64,000 nucleotides of DNA, taken from contig NW_025813709.1 in NCBI RefSeq assembly GCF_021917145.1, positions 186,001 through 250,000 of the forward strand, written 5' to 3'. The notes under the pieces are model-generated. The model did not search any database, had not been told where the DNA came from, and saw only the letters and a list, made by a program, of their open reading frames with translations. Both the position numbers and the translations under genes were made by a program. Shown piece by piece: positions 28,101 through 39,730 of the stretch. This DNA comes from Hypomesus transpacificus. Lineage: Eukaryota > Chordata > Actinopteri > Osmeriformes > Osmeridae. Position 1 is the stretch's first letter. Each line of letters begins with the position of its first letter.

Positions 28101-29533
28101 TGTGCAGACAGGCCTGTGTGTGTGTGTGTGTACCCTAACCGTCCTGCTTGTGGTGCAGCTGAAGAGGATGAAGGAGCAGGAGCAGGAGAAGGACTCCCTG
28201 CTGGCAGGTCTGGAGGTGCTGGACCAGGCCAGGGACTGGTACCAGAGCCAGATCCAGCACCTGGCGGAGAGGCAGAGGCTGGTGGGCCAGGGCAGCGCCT
28301 GCACGGTGAGACCACAAGCAACACCCAGGGAACCTTCTACAACTGCAGGGTTGTAGGACAGCAGGGTTGTAGGACAGCAGGGTTCTAGAACTGCAGGGTT
28401 CTAGAACTGCAGGGTTCTAGAACTGCAGGGTTCTAGAACTGCAGGGTTGTAGGACAGCAGGGTTCTAGAACAGCAGGGTTCTAGAACTGCAGGGTTCTAG
28501 AACTGCAGGGTTCTAGAACTGCAGGGTTCTAGAACTGCAGGGTTCTAGAACTGCAGGGTTCTAGAACTGCAGGGTTCTAGAACTGCAGGGTTTCCAGTGA
28601 TCATTTAACTCAGCAGCAGGGCTCAGTACAATGTTGTTATGGATTTATTTTCTATTCCTTTTTCTTATCAGGATTTGTTCACAGAATCCAATCAAAGCCG
28701 CATGAATGTTCTGATTCCTAAGCTTCAGGAAGTCAACCGCTGCCTTAATGACCTCATTTCCTGTTCTGGAATGGTGAGTGTTGATGACCTGTAGCTGTGA
28801 ACTGGTGAAAACAAAACTGAGGTACAACCCAAGACTGTCTGTCCTGGTTTCCCCACAAACATCCATTAGTCAGCCTACATCACCAAGGAGTAGGGAAGGT
28901 CCATTTGAATTCCATCAACTCACTATGCACTTCCGATTGGTGAATGAATGCTTCAGTGTGACTCGTGAGCACAGTCATGCTGGAGACAGACACTGCATGT
29001 TTCCTGTGCACTGGGGTTTACCTCCAGGCACAGCATAACCAAAAACTGTTGTGTTATAATAATGCAAATAATGATTCTGTAATCTCTCTTCCCCCCCCCC
29101 CCCCCCACAGTCGTTCCCCTCCTCCTGCTCCCACACTGCAGGTCTCTCCAGCAGTGCTCAGCCAACAGCCCCCGCCCTCCCTCAAGCCATCCAGAGACTG
29201 AAGGACCAGAACCGCCTTCTCACCCAGGTACCCAGACCCCCCCCCCCCCCTCACCCAGACCCCCCCCCCCTCACCACCCAGACCCCCCCCCCCCCTCACC
29301 CAGACCCCCCTCACTCACCCAGACCCCCCCCTCACTTACAGTCTCCCGGTGATATCCTGACTGCTTTCTGACCTCCTGACCTCCTCCTCTGCTCTCCTGT
29401 GCAGGAGGTGACAGATAAGAGTGAGAGGATCACCCAGCTGGAGCAGGAGAAGTCCGCTCTGATCAAGCAGCTGTTTGAGGCTCGTGCCCGCACCACCCAC
29501 GACAGCAGCACCATGGACTCCACTTTCATCTGA
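22125..29533 (+). CDS. sapcd2: SAPCD2: suppressor APC domain-containing protein 2
   Basis: The model is join(22125..22815, 25498..25628, 28159..28305, 28672..28773, 29111..29227, 29405..29533), 438 aa (human 394). Exon 1 carries the conserved domain with LPKAFLHSLRTLFDILDD, IESRWQGADTRDLPGGVL and LTFERFVAGLR. Exon 2 gives RRHTISNGVDYGL. Exons 3, 5 and 6 supply two coiled coils (LLAGLEVLDQARDWYQ; ERITQLEQEKSALIKQLFEA) and the terminal MDSTFI, all as in the mammalian protein. The start is uncertain: 22125 gives a human-like distance to the domain, while an in-frame ATG at 22014 would add 37 residues. The longer open frame from 21945 begins at TTG and is not a start. An acceptor 6 nt downstream (25504) is also in frame. 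In mammals the protein is at the cortex and mitotic apparatus, binds LGN and opposes planar spindle orientation. Confidence 0.93.
23774..24190. repeat. 28-bp minisatellite in sapcd2 intron 1
   Basis: About 15 copies of ggccggtcatgacatcagag followed by ccctgatg, with gg/ag and c/t variants. Confidence 0.93.
25275..25405. repeat. Short tandem repeat aacctgaacctcaccct
   Basis: About eight irregular copies of a 17/24-bp unit. The ccctaaccc pieces resemble a telomere repeat only superficially. Confidence 0.8.
25629..28158. other. sapcd2 intron 2
   Basis: It contains CT-rich tracts (25790-26170, 27160-27330), a 22-bp minisatellite (26598-26780) and AG-rich sequence (27530-27890). Long ORFs on both strands here are low-complexity artefacts. 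Confidence 0.75.
26598..26780. repeat. 22-bp minisatellite (gctagctggggtgctgtagtgt)
   Basis: About eight copies of ctagctggggtgctgtagtg plus two bases; the last two copies carry ctaact. Confidence 0.92.
28340..28592. repeat. 16-bp minisatellite in sapcd2 intron 3
   Basis: About 16 copies of gggttctagaactgca. The early copies read gggttgtaggacagca. The array begins about 35 nt after the exon 3 donor. Confidence 0.92.
29216..29335. repeat. C-rich repeat carrying copies of the sapcd2 exon 5 end
   Basis: Exon 5 ends ctcacccag/gtacccagac. The following intron repeats ctcacccagac with poly(C) spacers at least three more times, so the last nine exon bases recur in the intron. The copies lack the GT that follows the real donor. 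Confidence 0.7.
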
Positions 29534-31796
29534 CCCCATGACCCGGAAGTCACCACACTTCCGCCAGGAAGTGACCACTCCAAAACCAGAAACTGACAAT
29601 TCAACCAGGAACTGAGATCACTCACACAGGAAGTGATCACTCACACAGGAAGTGATCACTCACACAGGAAGTGATCACTCATACAGGATTCTGGAGTTCC
29701 AATGCTCATGCCACGCCACAGACCCCCCCCCCCCCCCCACTACATCTTAAACACCTGAACACTCCTTCTATAGACTCCTCCCCTTCCTGAACACTCCTTC
29801 TATAGACTCCTCCCCTTCCTGAACACTCCTTTCAGGAAAGGAAGGGTCTAGACTCCTCCCCTTCCTGAACATGTATCCTAGGGAGGGGTCTAGGGGGTCG
29901 ACCATATTCTTCCTGGCCTCCCATTGGTCCAGCTGGATATCAGCTCTTCCAGGGGGAGGGGCCTCTCCTGGAACCATGTGACCAGGTCCCTCCCTGGGAT
30001 CTGATTGGATCCATGGAACTCGTCAATCCTAGAAACGTTGTTTACGCTCCCTGCCCAGTATAAGCTACCTGATGACACACTTCATCTAAAACCACCAGAG
30101 TCACTCCAGTCCCCACTGGGTCAGTGTGACCCTGGCGTGACCCCAGTCTGACCCTGGCCTGACCCCAGTCTGACCCTGGCGTGACCCCCTCATCTGTGAC
30201 ACAGTTGACGGGGGGATATCTCACTGGAGCGATACGTCACTTTTTCAAATGTTTATAAACACACATTTGATTTGCTGTGACTTCCACCTTCAACTTTTCA
30301 TTTTATATAACTATATATATATATATATATATATACCTTCATCTTCTTAGTACTTTGGAGCCACTCTTGCTCAACTATACTCTACACAGGTATTCTGGTA
30401 TGTGTACAGTTTGTATATGCTAGACGTTGTTTAAAGAGGATGTCTTGAGATGACGTTGGATGTGTTTATGAAACCTAGGAACCCTGGGGTAAGAGAGATG
30501 AGGTGTCCATTTAGATGAGGGTTTCCTTTGAACCTGTCCTGTGAAGATGTGTATAAGGTTTAGGTCCTGAAAGGGCCTGCTGATCGCTCCTAAACACAGT
30601 AAACAAGTAGAAGCAACTGCACGTTGCCCGGTCTGTGTGAAATACACAAGCCCCGGAAGACTAGAGATACCTCAATTTCTAGTAAATAGAAGAAGAAAAA
30701 AAAAGCAAGTAAATCTAATGGAAATGATTCGGCTTCACCTGTCGGACACACGACAAACAACCTAGAAGCCGTGGAGATGTGGGGAGACGTGGGGAGAGTG
30801 TAGCAGAGAAGATGGCATGTTGAAGAAGAGAGGGGGGGGCTCAGGGGAGAGGTGTTCTTGGCTGATAGATGAAAGTGTCCTAATCGTCTCCCCAGCGCTG
30901 GTCGTAAAGGACCAGATCCGCAGACATGCTCGTTCTTCCACTGGTCTTGTCTGGCAGCCATCTTGTCAGATTGACCTCCCAGTTTCCCCGCATGAGGAAC
31001 AAGTTTAAAGGTGCTGTTGGGCATCTTCTCTCCATGATAGATCGTGTTTACCGTTTACCATTGTGGACATTTTCCTGCTTTCCTCTTCCACTCATGTATT
31101 ACAGGGTCTGCCAAGTACTCCAGCAGTGTTCCTACTGGGGTGTTAGAAAATCTAATCTAGTTTTTAGTTGCACAAAGATTTCTTCATTTAGAAATCATGT
31201 ACCTTATTTCATGAACATTCTGTACTTGTGGAGTTGGACTGTGCTCCGCCACATGGCTTCATCCTGTCTCTCTCCTCACCTGGCTGGGGAACATTGCATC
31301 ATATTCAGCCTCTCGCTCACATGTTGGTGTGGTGAGGTGTGTTGACTGTAGGTGTGTTTTAACATGTTCAGCCCTTGAGTGTGTTTTTCCATGAAGGAGA
31401 GGGAGAAGACTCATTAGGCTCCGCGAGGAACATCCTTGGAATTGTTGTAAGATCCAGAGGAGATGATGTCATCAATAGGGATTTTTTTGGGCAGAACTTG
31501 TTGGCAGGGAAACCAACGGTGTGTGTGTGTGTGTCTCCGTGTGTGTAGAGAGAGACAGCCTAGGCAAATCTGCTGACCTATTCAGCCCTGTTGTACGAAT
31601 GATTTGCCTGTAATTAACTACACCAAATTATCCCCCACAGTACAGTTTAACACTGAACGAGTTGTGACTGCTTTTGTTTGCAATTGTTGTTTTATGATCA
31701 AATTAAAAGAACAAAAAAACTTTTACAAAGCTTAATTGAACGTTGTGTGTAACAGCCAAGTAGACAACTGGACAATGAGCAGGCTTGTTGTAGAAG

Positions 31797-31962
31797 ACAG
31801 ACCAGACCCAGACCCAGACCCAGACCCCGACCAGGACCAGGGCCAGGACCAGGACCAGGACCAGGACCAGGACCAGGACCAGGACCAGGACCAGGACCAG
31901 GACCCAGACCAGACCAGACCAGACCAGGACCAGACCCAGACCAGACCAGACCAGACCAGGGT
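31797..31962. repeat. Minisatellite of accaggaccaggaccag type
   Basis: A 6-bp gaccag/gaccca repeat of about 165 bp. It generates an Asp/Gln/Pro ORF on + and a Trp/Ser ORF on minus; neither is a gene. Confidence 0.92.
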
Positions 31963-32639
31963 CAAACTAAATCAGACCAAAGCACAAGATCCTCATATAC
32001 AGCTCCATGGTGTAACCTACAGGGCTGAGGTGGTTGGAGTCAAGGAATCGTCTGTAATTATCAGGCAGAGCAGAAACATCACAACTCTAATAACACTTTT
32101 AGATTTACAAGTTAATGTCACTGCACACTAGGATCGCGTTATATAATCCAGTATATTTAATTAGCACTCTCAGATTAGATTAGAGTCAGAAGGAGGAGGT
32201 TTTAATCTGGATTATAATCCTTTTTGGCCAGGCCATGTAAGAGTCAGGGACAGCCTCATAAATTGGTCTAATTACTGGTTTGTCTACCAGAAAGTTTTAG
32301 AGATGTGAGGGTTTACTCGTGTTTCCTCTGATGTGTAAGAATGTGTTGAACCTTCAACCTAATTCCTGCTCCGCGGGCCTGAAACATAACAGCTGACAAC
32401 ATGAGGTCGGATGTGGCTGAAAATGATCCCCTACCAAAGCAGTAAGCACTAATTATGACTAATTATAATAACAAATGATGAACCCTTCCATTTTCTGTCT
32501 TGTGGCGGTCTCAAGTCTGAGACGTTCGAAGACTTCCTCCATCTGTGTGACGGTCAGAGAAGCACTTGTTTAGACGTGTTCCTGTTTTGCTGGACACAGT
32601 GTGACACACAGGCAGAGAGACAGAAAGTGAGAGCCATGA

Positions 32640-32925
32640 AGCAGAGGGCCCAGGCCGGACTGGAACCCAGGCTGCTGTTGTAAGGCTTCAGCCTGCACGC
32701 TGCACACTAACCCTTCAGCCTCCACGCTGCACACTAACCCTTCAGCCTCCACGCTGCACACTAACCCTTCAGCCTCCATGCTGCACACTAACCCTTCAGC
32801 CTGCACGCTGCACACTAACCCTTCAGCCTCCACGCTGCACACTAACCCTTCAGCCTCCACGCTGCACACTAACCCTTCAGCCTCCACTGTGCACCCTAAC
32901 CCGGTGAGCTACCAGGGCACTAGAG
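32640..32925 (-). repeat. tRNA-like SINE with a 27-bp minisatellite between its A and B boxes
   Basis: Read on the minus strand, the element starts near 32921 with tggtagctcaccgggttagg (A-box region) and reaches a B-box-like GGGTTCCAGTCC near 32660. Between them are about seven copies of a 27-bp unit (gggttagtgtgcagcgtgga, then ggctgaa). The unit itself contains the ggttag block of the SINE. Confidence 0.75.
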
Positions 32926-33240
32926 ATCCTCCTGTAACATGTTACACTTTGTTACAAAGCTGATCAGTCAAGCTTGTTGCATCAGTTGTTTACCACCAAA
33001 TTTCCGTCAGGCACCAATGTTTTATTGCATCACAAACGGTCTCAGTGAATGACAAATCTCCCCGATCAAACCCACCACTTCACATTCGTCCTGATTCTCC
33101 ACTGCTACTTCAACACACATATACAAACAAAACTTGATTTAATGAAGCCGATGAAAAGACAATGCATTGTTAGTTTAAATGCATTTTTTTATGGACATTT
33201 TACTAAACGGGATATTTTCCAGTGTGCGGAGCCACATTTC

Positions 33241-34112
33241 CATGTTTGGTGTGTGCCGTCCCTGCAGGGTTGGGGGGCGGAGGGCTGGAGGGGCGGAGGG
33301 CTGGAGGGGCGGAGGGGCTGCTCCTGAGTAGGTGATTCAGTCACTCTCACCTGAGTCTCAGAGCTGGAGAGAGCGCAGGCCTTCAGCTCCTCACATCAGC
33401 AGACAAGGTAGGCTTTCTAATCCGTCTCTGCTGACATTTGCATCCAGGGCTCATTCAAATGGTTGAGTTAGTATCAGCTGGTTTTGCCTGCATGGTTCTG
33501 TGTCTCGGAGTTTGGGTAACTATCATTTTAATGAGGACATTTTTCCAACGCCGAAACCAAGGACTTTAATCAGACAATGTAAACTCAGTGATAGTGGGTT
33601 TCTACATGGACAGCTTCGTCTCCCTGGATACAGAGATACCCTCGTACAAACAGAGACTTAAAGTGTGTACATTAATGCAGAACCAAAGCTTTTACAAACT
33701 GGGTTCTCTGGAAAAGAAGAAACAGACGGAAGACACAACATATTATCTTGCATTTTGACGTGTCAGTTCACATCACTGTGGGCTGTCCTGCTAGATTTCA
33801 CCCCCTGACCACTTCTGGTTTCAGAAATAATTCAAAGAAAGTCTTTGCATGAGGAAACATGAGCATCTGAGCTGAGAGATCTCTGTCCGTCCGGTCGTGT
33901 TCTTCAGACCCAGACATCAGGTAAGAACATGTCATGCGGCCGGCCGGCTCCTCCACAGAGAACAGGCGCTTCGCATCACAAGGAGCAGCCCTCATTTGTT
34001 TGACGACCAAACAGAAAGGCCGTCAATGTTTGACAGGCTGTTAAACGGCAGTGATTGTGTTGTTCTTCTGTCCGTCGTTCAGATCCAGTCTTCCCCGTCC
34101 GCGTGAGTCAGC
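33241..34112 (+). promoter_or_regulatory. Probable promoter and 5' leader exons of the GPCR gene
   Basis: Good donors follow 33407 (aag/gtaggc) and 33920 (cag/gtaaga). A clear acceptor precedes the coding exon (gtcgttcag at 34074-34082). A short GC-rich repeat (ggagggctggaggggc) lies near 33270-33320. The leader structure is inferred from splice signals only. Confidence 0.35.
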
Positions 34113-34994
34113 ATGGACGTGTTCTTCAACTCCTCCTTGCTCTTCATCTCCCTCCGACCCAACAACCGCACGTCTGAGGTGCAGACCGTGTACGAGGGCT
34201 GCAAGGACATGCCTGCTGTCCTGATCATCTACCTGGGGCTGCAGTTCGTCAACATGTTCCTGGGAATCCCGGCCAACATCATGGTGTTGTGGCTCATGCG
34301 CAGGAACACAGGAGACTCATCCACCTCGGACATCTTCATCCTGCACCTGGCCGTCCTCGACGTCTCCTTCTGCCTCATCCCTCCGTTGGAGTTTGCCAAC
34401 CTGGTGTACTTGACCACCAGCAGCACCTGGTACGTGCTGCGCTTCTTCTACGGCATCAAGGACGCCTCTCCGCTCTTCCTGTCCTGCATCTGCCTTGACC
34501 GCTACATGGCCGTGCTGCACCCCATCACCTTCACTGAGCTGAAGGACCGGCGGCACCGCGCCGTGCTGGCCGGAGCCGTCTGGCTGGTCACGCTGGCGTA
34601 CGCCTGCGCCAAGTGCGTGGGCAACATCAGCAACTTTGAGAAGGTGTTCACGGTGATGATCCTGGGGGCGTTCGCCTTCATGGTGTTCTGCAACATGTCC
34701 ATCCTCTGGGCGCTGCGGCGGTCCGGTCCTGGCAGGGACGACATGCACCCGGTGAAGAAACGAGCCTTCAAGATGGTGGTGATCATCCTGGCCATCATCG
34801 TGGTGAACTACTTCCCCCCCGTAGCGCTGTTCCCCTTCCAGGACTACTTCTCCCCAGACGTGTTCCGATGCTACATCCATTACATCGCCTTTGGCTTCAT
34901 GGACATCAGTAGTAGCATCCAGCCTGTTCTCTACCTGTCTGGCAAGGACTTTACGAGGACCCCAGCGCTCTGCTGCAAGACCAGCCCTGGGTAA
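34113..34994 (+). CDS. Class A (rhodopsin-like) GPCR, P2Y-like orphan
   Basis: A 293-aa intronless coding frame with seven hydrophobic segments. The ATG has a strong context (agcATGG) and lies 30 nt after a splice acceptor. N-glycosylation sequons NSS (residue 6) and NRT (residue 18) mark an extracellular N-terminus. TM2 keeps the conserved Asp (LHLAVLDV, D83) and TM3 ends in DRY (129-131). TM7 has QPVLY (270-274) where NPxxY is usual, and TM6 has NYFPP where CWxP is usual. The Cys expected about 25 residues before the DRY Arg is replaced by Thr/Ser. The tail is short, with a Cys pair. It looks like the P2Y/PAR-like delta group of fish receptors; I cannot assign a ligand or symbol. Confidence 0.85.
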   Translation: MDVFFNSSLLFISLRPNNRTSEVQTVYEGCKDMPAVLIIYLGLQFVNMFLGIPANIMVLWLMRRNTGDSSTSDIFILHLAVLDVSFCLIPPLEFANLVYLTTSSTWYVLRFFYGIKDASPLFLSCICLDRYMAVLHPITFTELKDRRHRAVLAGAVWLVTLAYACAKCVGNISNFEKVFTVMILGAFAFMVFCNMSILWALRRSGPGRDDMHPVKKRAFKMVVIILAIIVVNYFPPVALFPFQDYFSPDVFRCYIHYIAFGFMDISSSIQPVLYLSGKDFTRTPALCCKTSPG

Positions 34995-34999
34995 CCACA

Positions 35000-35325
35000 C
35001 ACACCAGGGGCTACACACACACACTCTCCACCAGGGGCTACACACACACACTCTCCACCAGGGGCTACACACACACACTCTCCACCAGGGGCTACACACA
35101 CACACCAGGGGCTACACACACACTCTCTCCACCAGGGGCTACACACACACACATACACTCTCTCAACCAGGGGCTACACACACACACACTCTCTCAACCA
35201 GGGGCTACACACACACACACTCTCCACCAGGGGCTACACACACACACATTCTCTCCACCAGGGGCTACACACACACACACACACACTCTCTCCACCAGGG
35301 GCTACACACACACACACGTACAGTT
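35000..35325. repeat. Minisatellite ggggctacacacacacactc (about 27 bp)
   Basis: About eleven copies of caggggctacacacacacac plus tctccac with a variable CA run begin directly after the GPCR stop codon. Confidence 0.92.
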
Positions 35326-35800
35326 ACATATCAGTTGAAGGTAATGATACACACTCTGCCAGGTGTTACACACACAGTGGAGCCAGACAGTGACCCAGGG
35401 CTCGTATCATCGTCCTGCTCTTGAAAGTCTGGTGGTAACAGATCTAATGAAGTGAGGAACATGTCGATGTGAATAAGAAATGTCAAGTGTGAACAGAAAC
35501 TCTACTAAAGCTGGCTGTAGGACTCATATACGGTCATTAGGAAATGTATGTTTAGATATTGTATTTGTATTGGAAAGATAAGTTTGCTGTATATGTGTGT
35601 ACACTTGTTTCCTCATATGTCTTGATGTTGCGTTAAATGGATGTAATTATAATACACATTTAGTGTCTAAATGATTTGGGTTCTGATTCCGGAATGACAA
35701 TGATGTTCAGAAGAACGGTGTAACCAGAGAGGAGGAGCTGTTTCCTGTCTGCATGGTTGGGAAGCAGGTGGCTCAGGTGTGGTTTGGAACACGTTGCTGT

Positions 35801-35827
35801 TTTATTCAGACCTGTACTACAAATAAA
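35801..35827. other. Facing poly(A) signals for the GPCR (+) and zinc-finger (-) genes
   Basis: AATAAA on + at 35822-35827 would end the GPCR transcript. TTTATT at 35801-35806 is AATAAA on the minus strand and would end the zinc-finger transcript. If both are used, the two 3' ends overlap tail to tail. The stretch 35828-36589 is otherwise featureless and would be zinc-finger 3'UTR. Confidence 0.4.
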
Positions 35828-36589
35828 AACCTATTTTTAGGATCTCACTCTGTATAAATCCATAACACAAAAGCATTACATGTCACAATACATAGGCCAA
35901 CTACATATGTCATTATATTTGAAGATATATAACATCTTATTTTTTAAAGACATTTCACGGTGGTGAAAACATGACGATTCAAAACAACATTAGTATTGTT
36001 ACAATCATGGCCTTTGGGTGACTACAAAGACAGGCCACACCCCCGTGACTTCAACACTGATAACAAGGATGGTTAGTCTTGACTTGAACTCAAATCAACC
36101 GCTGGAGATATCAGACTCCCTCAACATATAGCAGCAAGCGAAAGCAGCAGGTGTCACAGTACTAACATTTCAGAGTCTTAACACTGCTGTTGTTCTGGTA
36201 TACTAGTTAGCTGTGATTAGTAGATTATAGTACTGGTCCTTGAACAGGGAGGATTCCAGCAAAACCTCCAATAGATGCAAATTCAGAATAACATCTTTAG
36301 CTACTTCGTTTTTTCAATCATGAACTATAAATACAAATCTTCATCTGATATATAGTTTTGCTTGTGGCGTTGCTGCGTAAACACCGTCCAGTACCACAGT
36401 GGAGAGACAGTCTACTGCTCCTCAGGATGAACAGACACAGCAGGGCTGGGTTGCTCTGTTCCCATGACAACTTAACTGTCAATACCATCAGAGAACACTG
36501 ATACAGCAAAGGCCAATCATCATCCTCACTACTCCGTCCTCAGTCTCATCACTCCGTCATGGTTCCGAGCTCCAGGGCAGCAGCTGCTC

Positions 36590-38539
36590 TCAGCTGTGTG
36601 TCTTCAGGTGTTTCTTGAGGGAGGACTGGTCTGTGTAGGTCTTCCCGCACTGCTGGCACTCGTGCAGTCTCTCTCTGGTGTGGACCAGCGCGTGTCTCTT
36701 CAGGTGCCCCGCCCGGCTGAAGGTCTTGCTGCAGCAGGAGCAGCTGTACTTCTTCTCCCCCGTGTGGGTCCTGAGGTGCAGCTTCAGGCTGCTCGTCACG
36801 CTGAACCTCTTCCCACACTCAGAGCAGGAGTAGGGCTTCTCTCCCGTGTGCATGCGCTTGTGGATGGTGAGGTGTCCTGCCTGGCTGAAGGTCTTCTCAC
36901 ACTGGTCACAGTGGAAGGGTCTCTCTCCAGTGTGGATCCTGTAGTGCGTCTTCAGGTCCCCCATGTTGTTGAATCTCTTCCCGCACTGGCCGCAGCAGTA
37001 GGGCTTCTCCCCGGTGTGGATCCTCTCGTGGATCTTCAGGTTCCCGGCGTTGCTGAAGGTTTTGCCGCACACTTTGCAGGTGTACGGTCTTTCTCCCGTG
37101 TGAGTTCGTAGGTGGACTTTCAGCTGGTTGTGCTCGCTGAAGCACTTCCCGCAGGACGCATAGGGGCAGCTGTACGGTCTCTCCCCGGTGTGCGTGCGCT
37201 TGTGTATCCTCAGCTGGCCCGCGTGGCTGTAGGTCTTCTCACAGAGGTTGCAGCTGTACGGTCTCTCCCCGGTGTGGGTGCGGCGGTGAGAGCGGAGGAG
37301 GTCGGCTCGTCGGAAGGTTTTGCTGCAGTAGCTGCAGCGGTGGATCTTGTCCTCGCCGTGACTCCTCTGGTGGGCCCCGAGGGAGGACTTACAGCTGTAG
37401 GTCTTCTCACACAGGGAGCAGGGGAACACCCCTCTGGGGGGTTCTGCCCAACCTGGCAACGCAGAGTTCGAGATGCCCGAATGGTCCTGCTTCCTGTCCT
37501 CCAGGAAGTAGTTCTCCTGAGTCATGGTGGAGCGGTCCTGGTCAGGGGGAAGGGGGAGGAGCTTCCTGCTCTCCTGGGGCAGATCTCCTCCATCACGCTC
37601 CACCCCAACCTCCTGCGTTTCCAACTTCACAAAATGGCCGCCCTCATCCTCGCTTTCCTCCGTGGTGACGCAGCTGCCGGGGACCACGGTAACCCTGACG
37701 ATGCTGTCGCCGTCAGTGGAGTCGTCTTCTGGTTCGGACGCTGACTGAAGAGGGGCGTGATCTTCCAGGTCGACGTAGTTCACCTCCGAGACCTCCATCT
37801 TGATTGGCTTGGCGAGGTTGAGAGGGGACAGAGGCTGGGAGAGATCGATGGCGCAGGAGTTTTCAGCATCAGGGTCGCTTTTTATGAAGGCAGGAACTGT
37901 TAGGGTGGACACAGATGCAGTTTTTGCAAGAGCGGGCAGAGGTAAACATCTTTTAACCCCTCTCCTTTTGGCTCCGCGTGTTCTGTTGGCGCTGCTGCTG
38001 TCTGTTGGAGACAGAGGGCCGGACTGGAGAGAAGCTTCATATTGACTGTCTGTAACAGAAAGGACAACGTCAGACAGCTCATTATAAAGGAGTTAGGCTA
38101 AACGTCTTTAGCTGGTTGTTTACACGATTAGCAACAACAAACAACTGAGTTGTGAGCCACTTGTGATCGAAAAGCTTTTATTTGAAACTTTGTCACTGCC
38201 TAACATGTATGTTAACTGGCCGCAACACCGTAATTTCAACACACGACAAAGCTCAGGGCGAGTGGGAGTGTCATCGATGCCCTACTCCGAATCACCCATT
38301 TCGCAGTTTACTGTAGCCTATACATAGGACAGGAGAGGATGTAGAAATGTACCTCTGTTTTTGCCCTCCTCGTGTAGCCTTCGCTTTAGATCTTTATTTT
38401 CAGCTTCAATTCTCAGAATTGTACCCTGGTACTCAGACAAGGTCTCATCTACTGAGTCAAGTATGTCACTCACTGTCGCTCTAAAAATCTCATTCAGAGA
38501 TGACTCTAAGAACATTTTTAAGTCGTTTGATTTGGTCAT
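36590..38539 (-). CDS. C2H2 zinc-finger protein, ten fingers, two coding exons
   Basis: The model is complement(join(36590..38049, 38353..38539)), 548 aa. Exon 1 starts [19 protein letters not shown] and forms a coiled coil ([19 protein letters not shown]), an N-terminus common in fish zinc-finger genes. It splices in phase (AACAGAG/GTACAT to CTGTTACAG/ACAGTC). Exon 2 has an acidic linker and then ten tandem C2H2 fingers to the C-terminus, joined by TGE(R/K)PY-type linkers. Finger 4 has C-x4-C (CPYASC) instead of C-x2-C. The exon 2 frame that seems to start at 37912 does so at GTG and is internal. It is probably a sequence-specific DNA-binding transcription factor; the ortholog is not recognised. 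Confidence 0.9.
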
Positions 38540-39460
38540 AATTGGCCAATGAAAAATATATGTGAAAATACACTCTAAAGAGGTAACTTGGCGTGTGGGT
38601 TCGTACAGTGATGCTGCCGTGTACGGAACAAACAAAGACGGCGTCGCATGAAAATGACGTAGACACCGTTTCCTTGTTTCTCGCTTGGGTCTTGATGGTT
38701 CGCGTGCACCCGGTTACCGCCTCCGCAGTTCTGGAGTGGACATTGCTGCCGTAGGATCACTCGCTGAGTAACACCTGGCAGGTAGCTAGCTTTAGGCACT
38801 GTACAATCTTATCTGCACTACTGTTGAAGTTTGTGTTAACGTTATCAGCAGTAGATGCACAACCCCAACGTGGATATTTAACGTAGCGTTAATACGTTTA
38901 TAAAACTCTGTGGAGCGTTTGGGACGTCTCGTTTTGACCGTCTCGTTGTGCTCAGACCAAACTTTTAAAAGTAACAACTTCTTTGACTTAAAAATAAGGC
39001 CGAAGCCACAGCCCAAGGTCGGCCACTGTGCAGAGCTGTGTTAGCTGGATTCTCAGCAGCCGGTTTTGGGCGATTTGTTGTGAGTATATGGAACGCCAGT
39101 GTGTACACACACTGAGTAAACCCGTCAAAGGATGCCTGTTGAAACTCCTCACTCCTCGGTGTTGCTCGGCGGTGTAGGAATGAAGTCAGACCTCTCTCCG
39201 TGACCCGGGGGAGTGGCGGGGCCGGGTCCTCTCAGGTGTCTTAGTCCTCGCAGGCTATCTGCCAATCACAATGAGCCCTTTCTTTACCTTTTTCTGTTGT
39301 CTCTTGTCAGTGTTCCCTCCTCCTCGAGCCCTCCTCCTTCTGTCGTGTTTCCAAGACACATCCGCGTTACAGCGGGGCAGAGGGAGCGGAAGCTTGAAGT
39401 ATCTAGTTAGCTGGAGGAGTGACTCGTTAAAGACCTCTGGGTACCCCAGGTGATGGTGAG
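38540..39460. promoter_or_regulatory. Upstream region of the zinc-finger gene, possibly shared with a psd4 leader
   Basis: It lies directly upstream of the minus-strand zinc-finger gene. CpG-rich stretches near 38690-38750 and 39180-39240 and a good donor (gatg/gtgagttc) near 39454 suggest a + strand first exon could also start here. There is no direct evidence that it belongs to psd4. Confidence 0.3.
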
Positions 39461-39692
39461 TTCACAGCTTGTTTTGTGCTTCTGTGTGAGAGTATTTGTT
39501 TGTGTGAGTGTGTGAGTGTGTGCCTCTGTGCTTGAGTGTGTGAGTATGTGTCTGTGTGTGTGTGTGCCGCTGTGTGCACACGTGTGAAACAGCCTTCTGA
39601 AGGTTCACCCTGTGTTCTAAACTGTGTGTGCCGCTGTGCTTGTGTGCGTAAGCATGTGTGTGTCTGTGTGCATGCATGTGTGAGGCAGAAAG

Positions 39693-39730
<38 letters not shown>

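Larger units (their letters stand above)
29534..33240. other. sapcd2 3'UTR and intergenic region before the GPCR gene
   Basis: No supported exon. It holds a 20-bp repeat (aagtgatcactcacacagga, 29611-29690), a repeat of ctccccttcctgaacactcc (29755-29870), an AT microsatellite (30310-30336), a gaccag-type repeat (31800-31960) and the SINE/minisatellite at 32640-32925. A weak poly(A) candidate ATTAAA is at 31702-31707; the true sapcd2 end is not determined. Confidence 0.6.

Noticed and set aside
27144-28324. Several 100-285 codon ORFs within sapcd2 intron 2
   Set aside because: They derive from CT/GA low-complexity sequence. Only 28159-28305 is supported as exon.
36590-37912. 440-codon ORF as a complete zinc-finger gene
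   Set aside because: Its first codon is GTG inside a longer exon. The exon extends to 38049 and is joined in phase to a first exon at 38353-38539.
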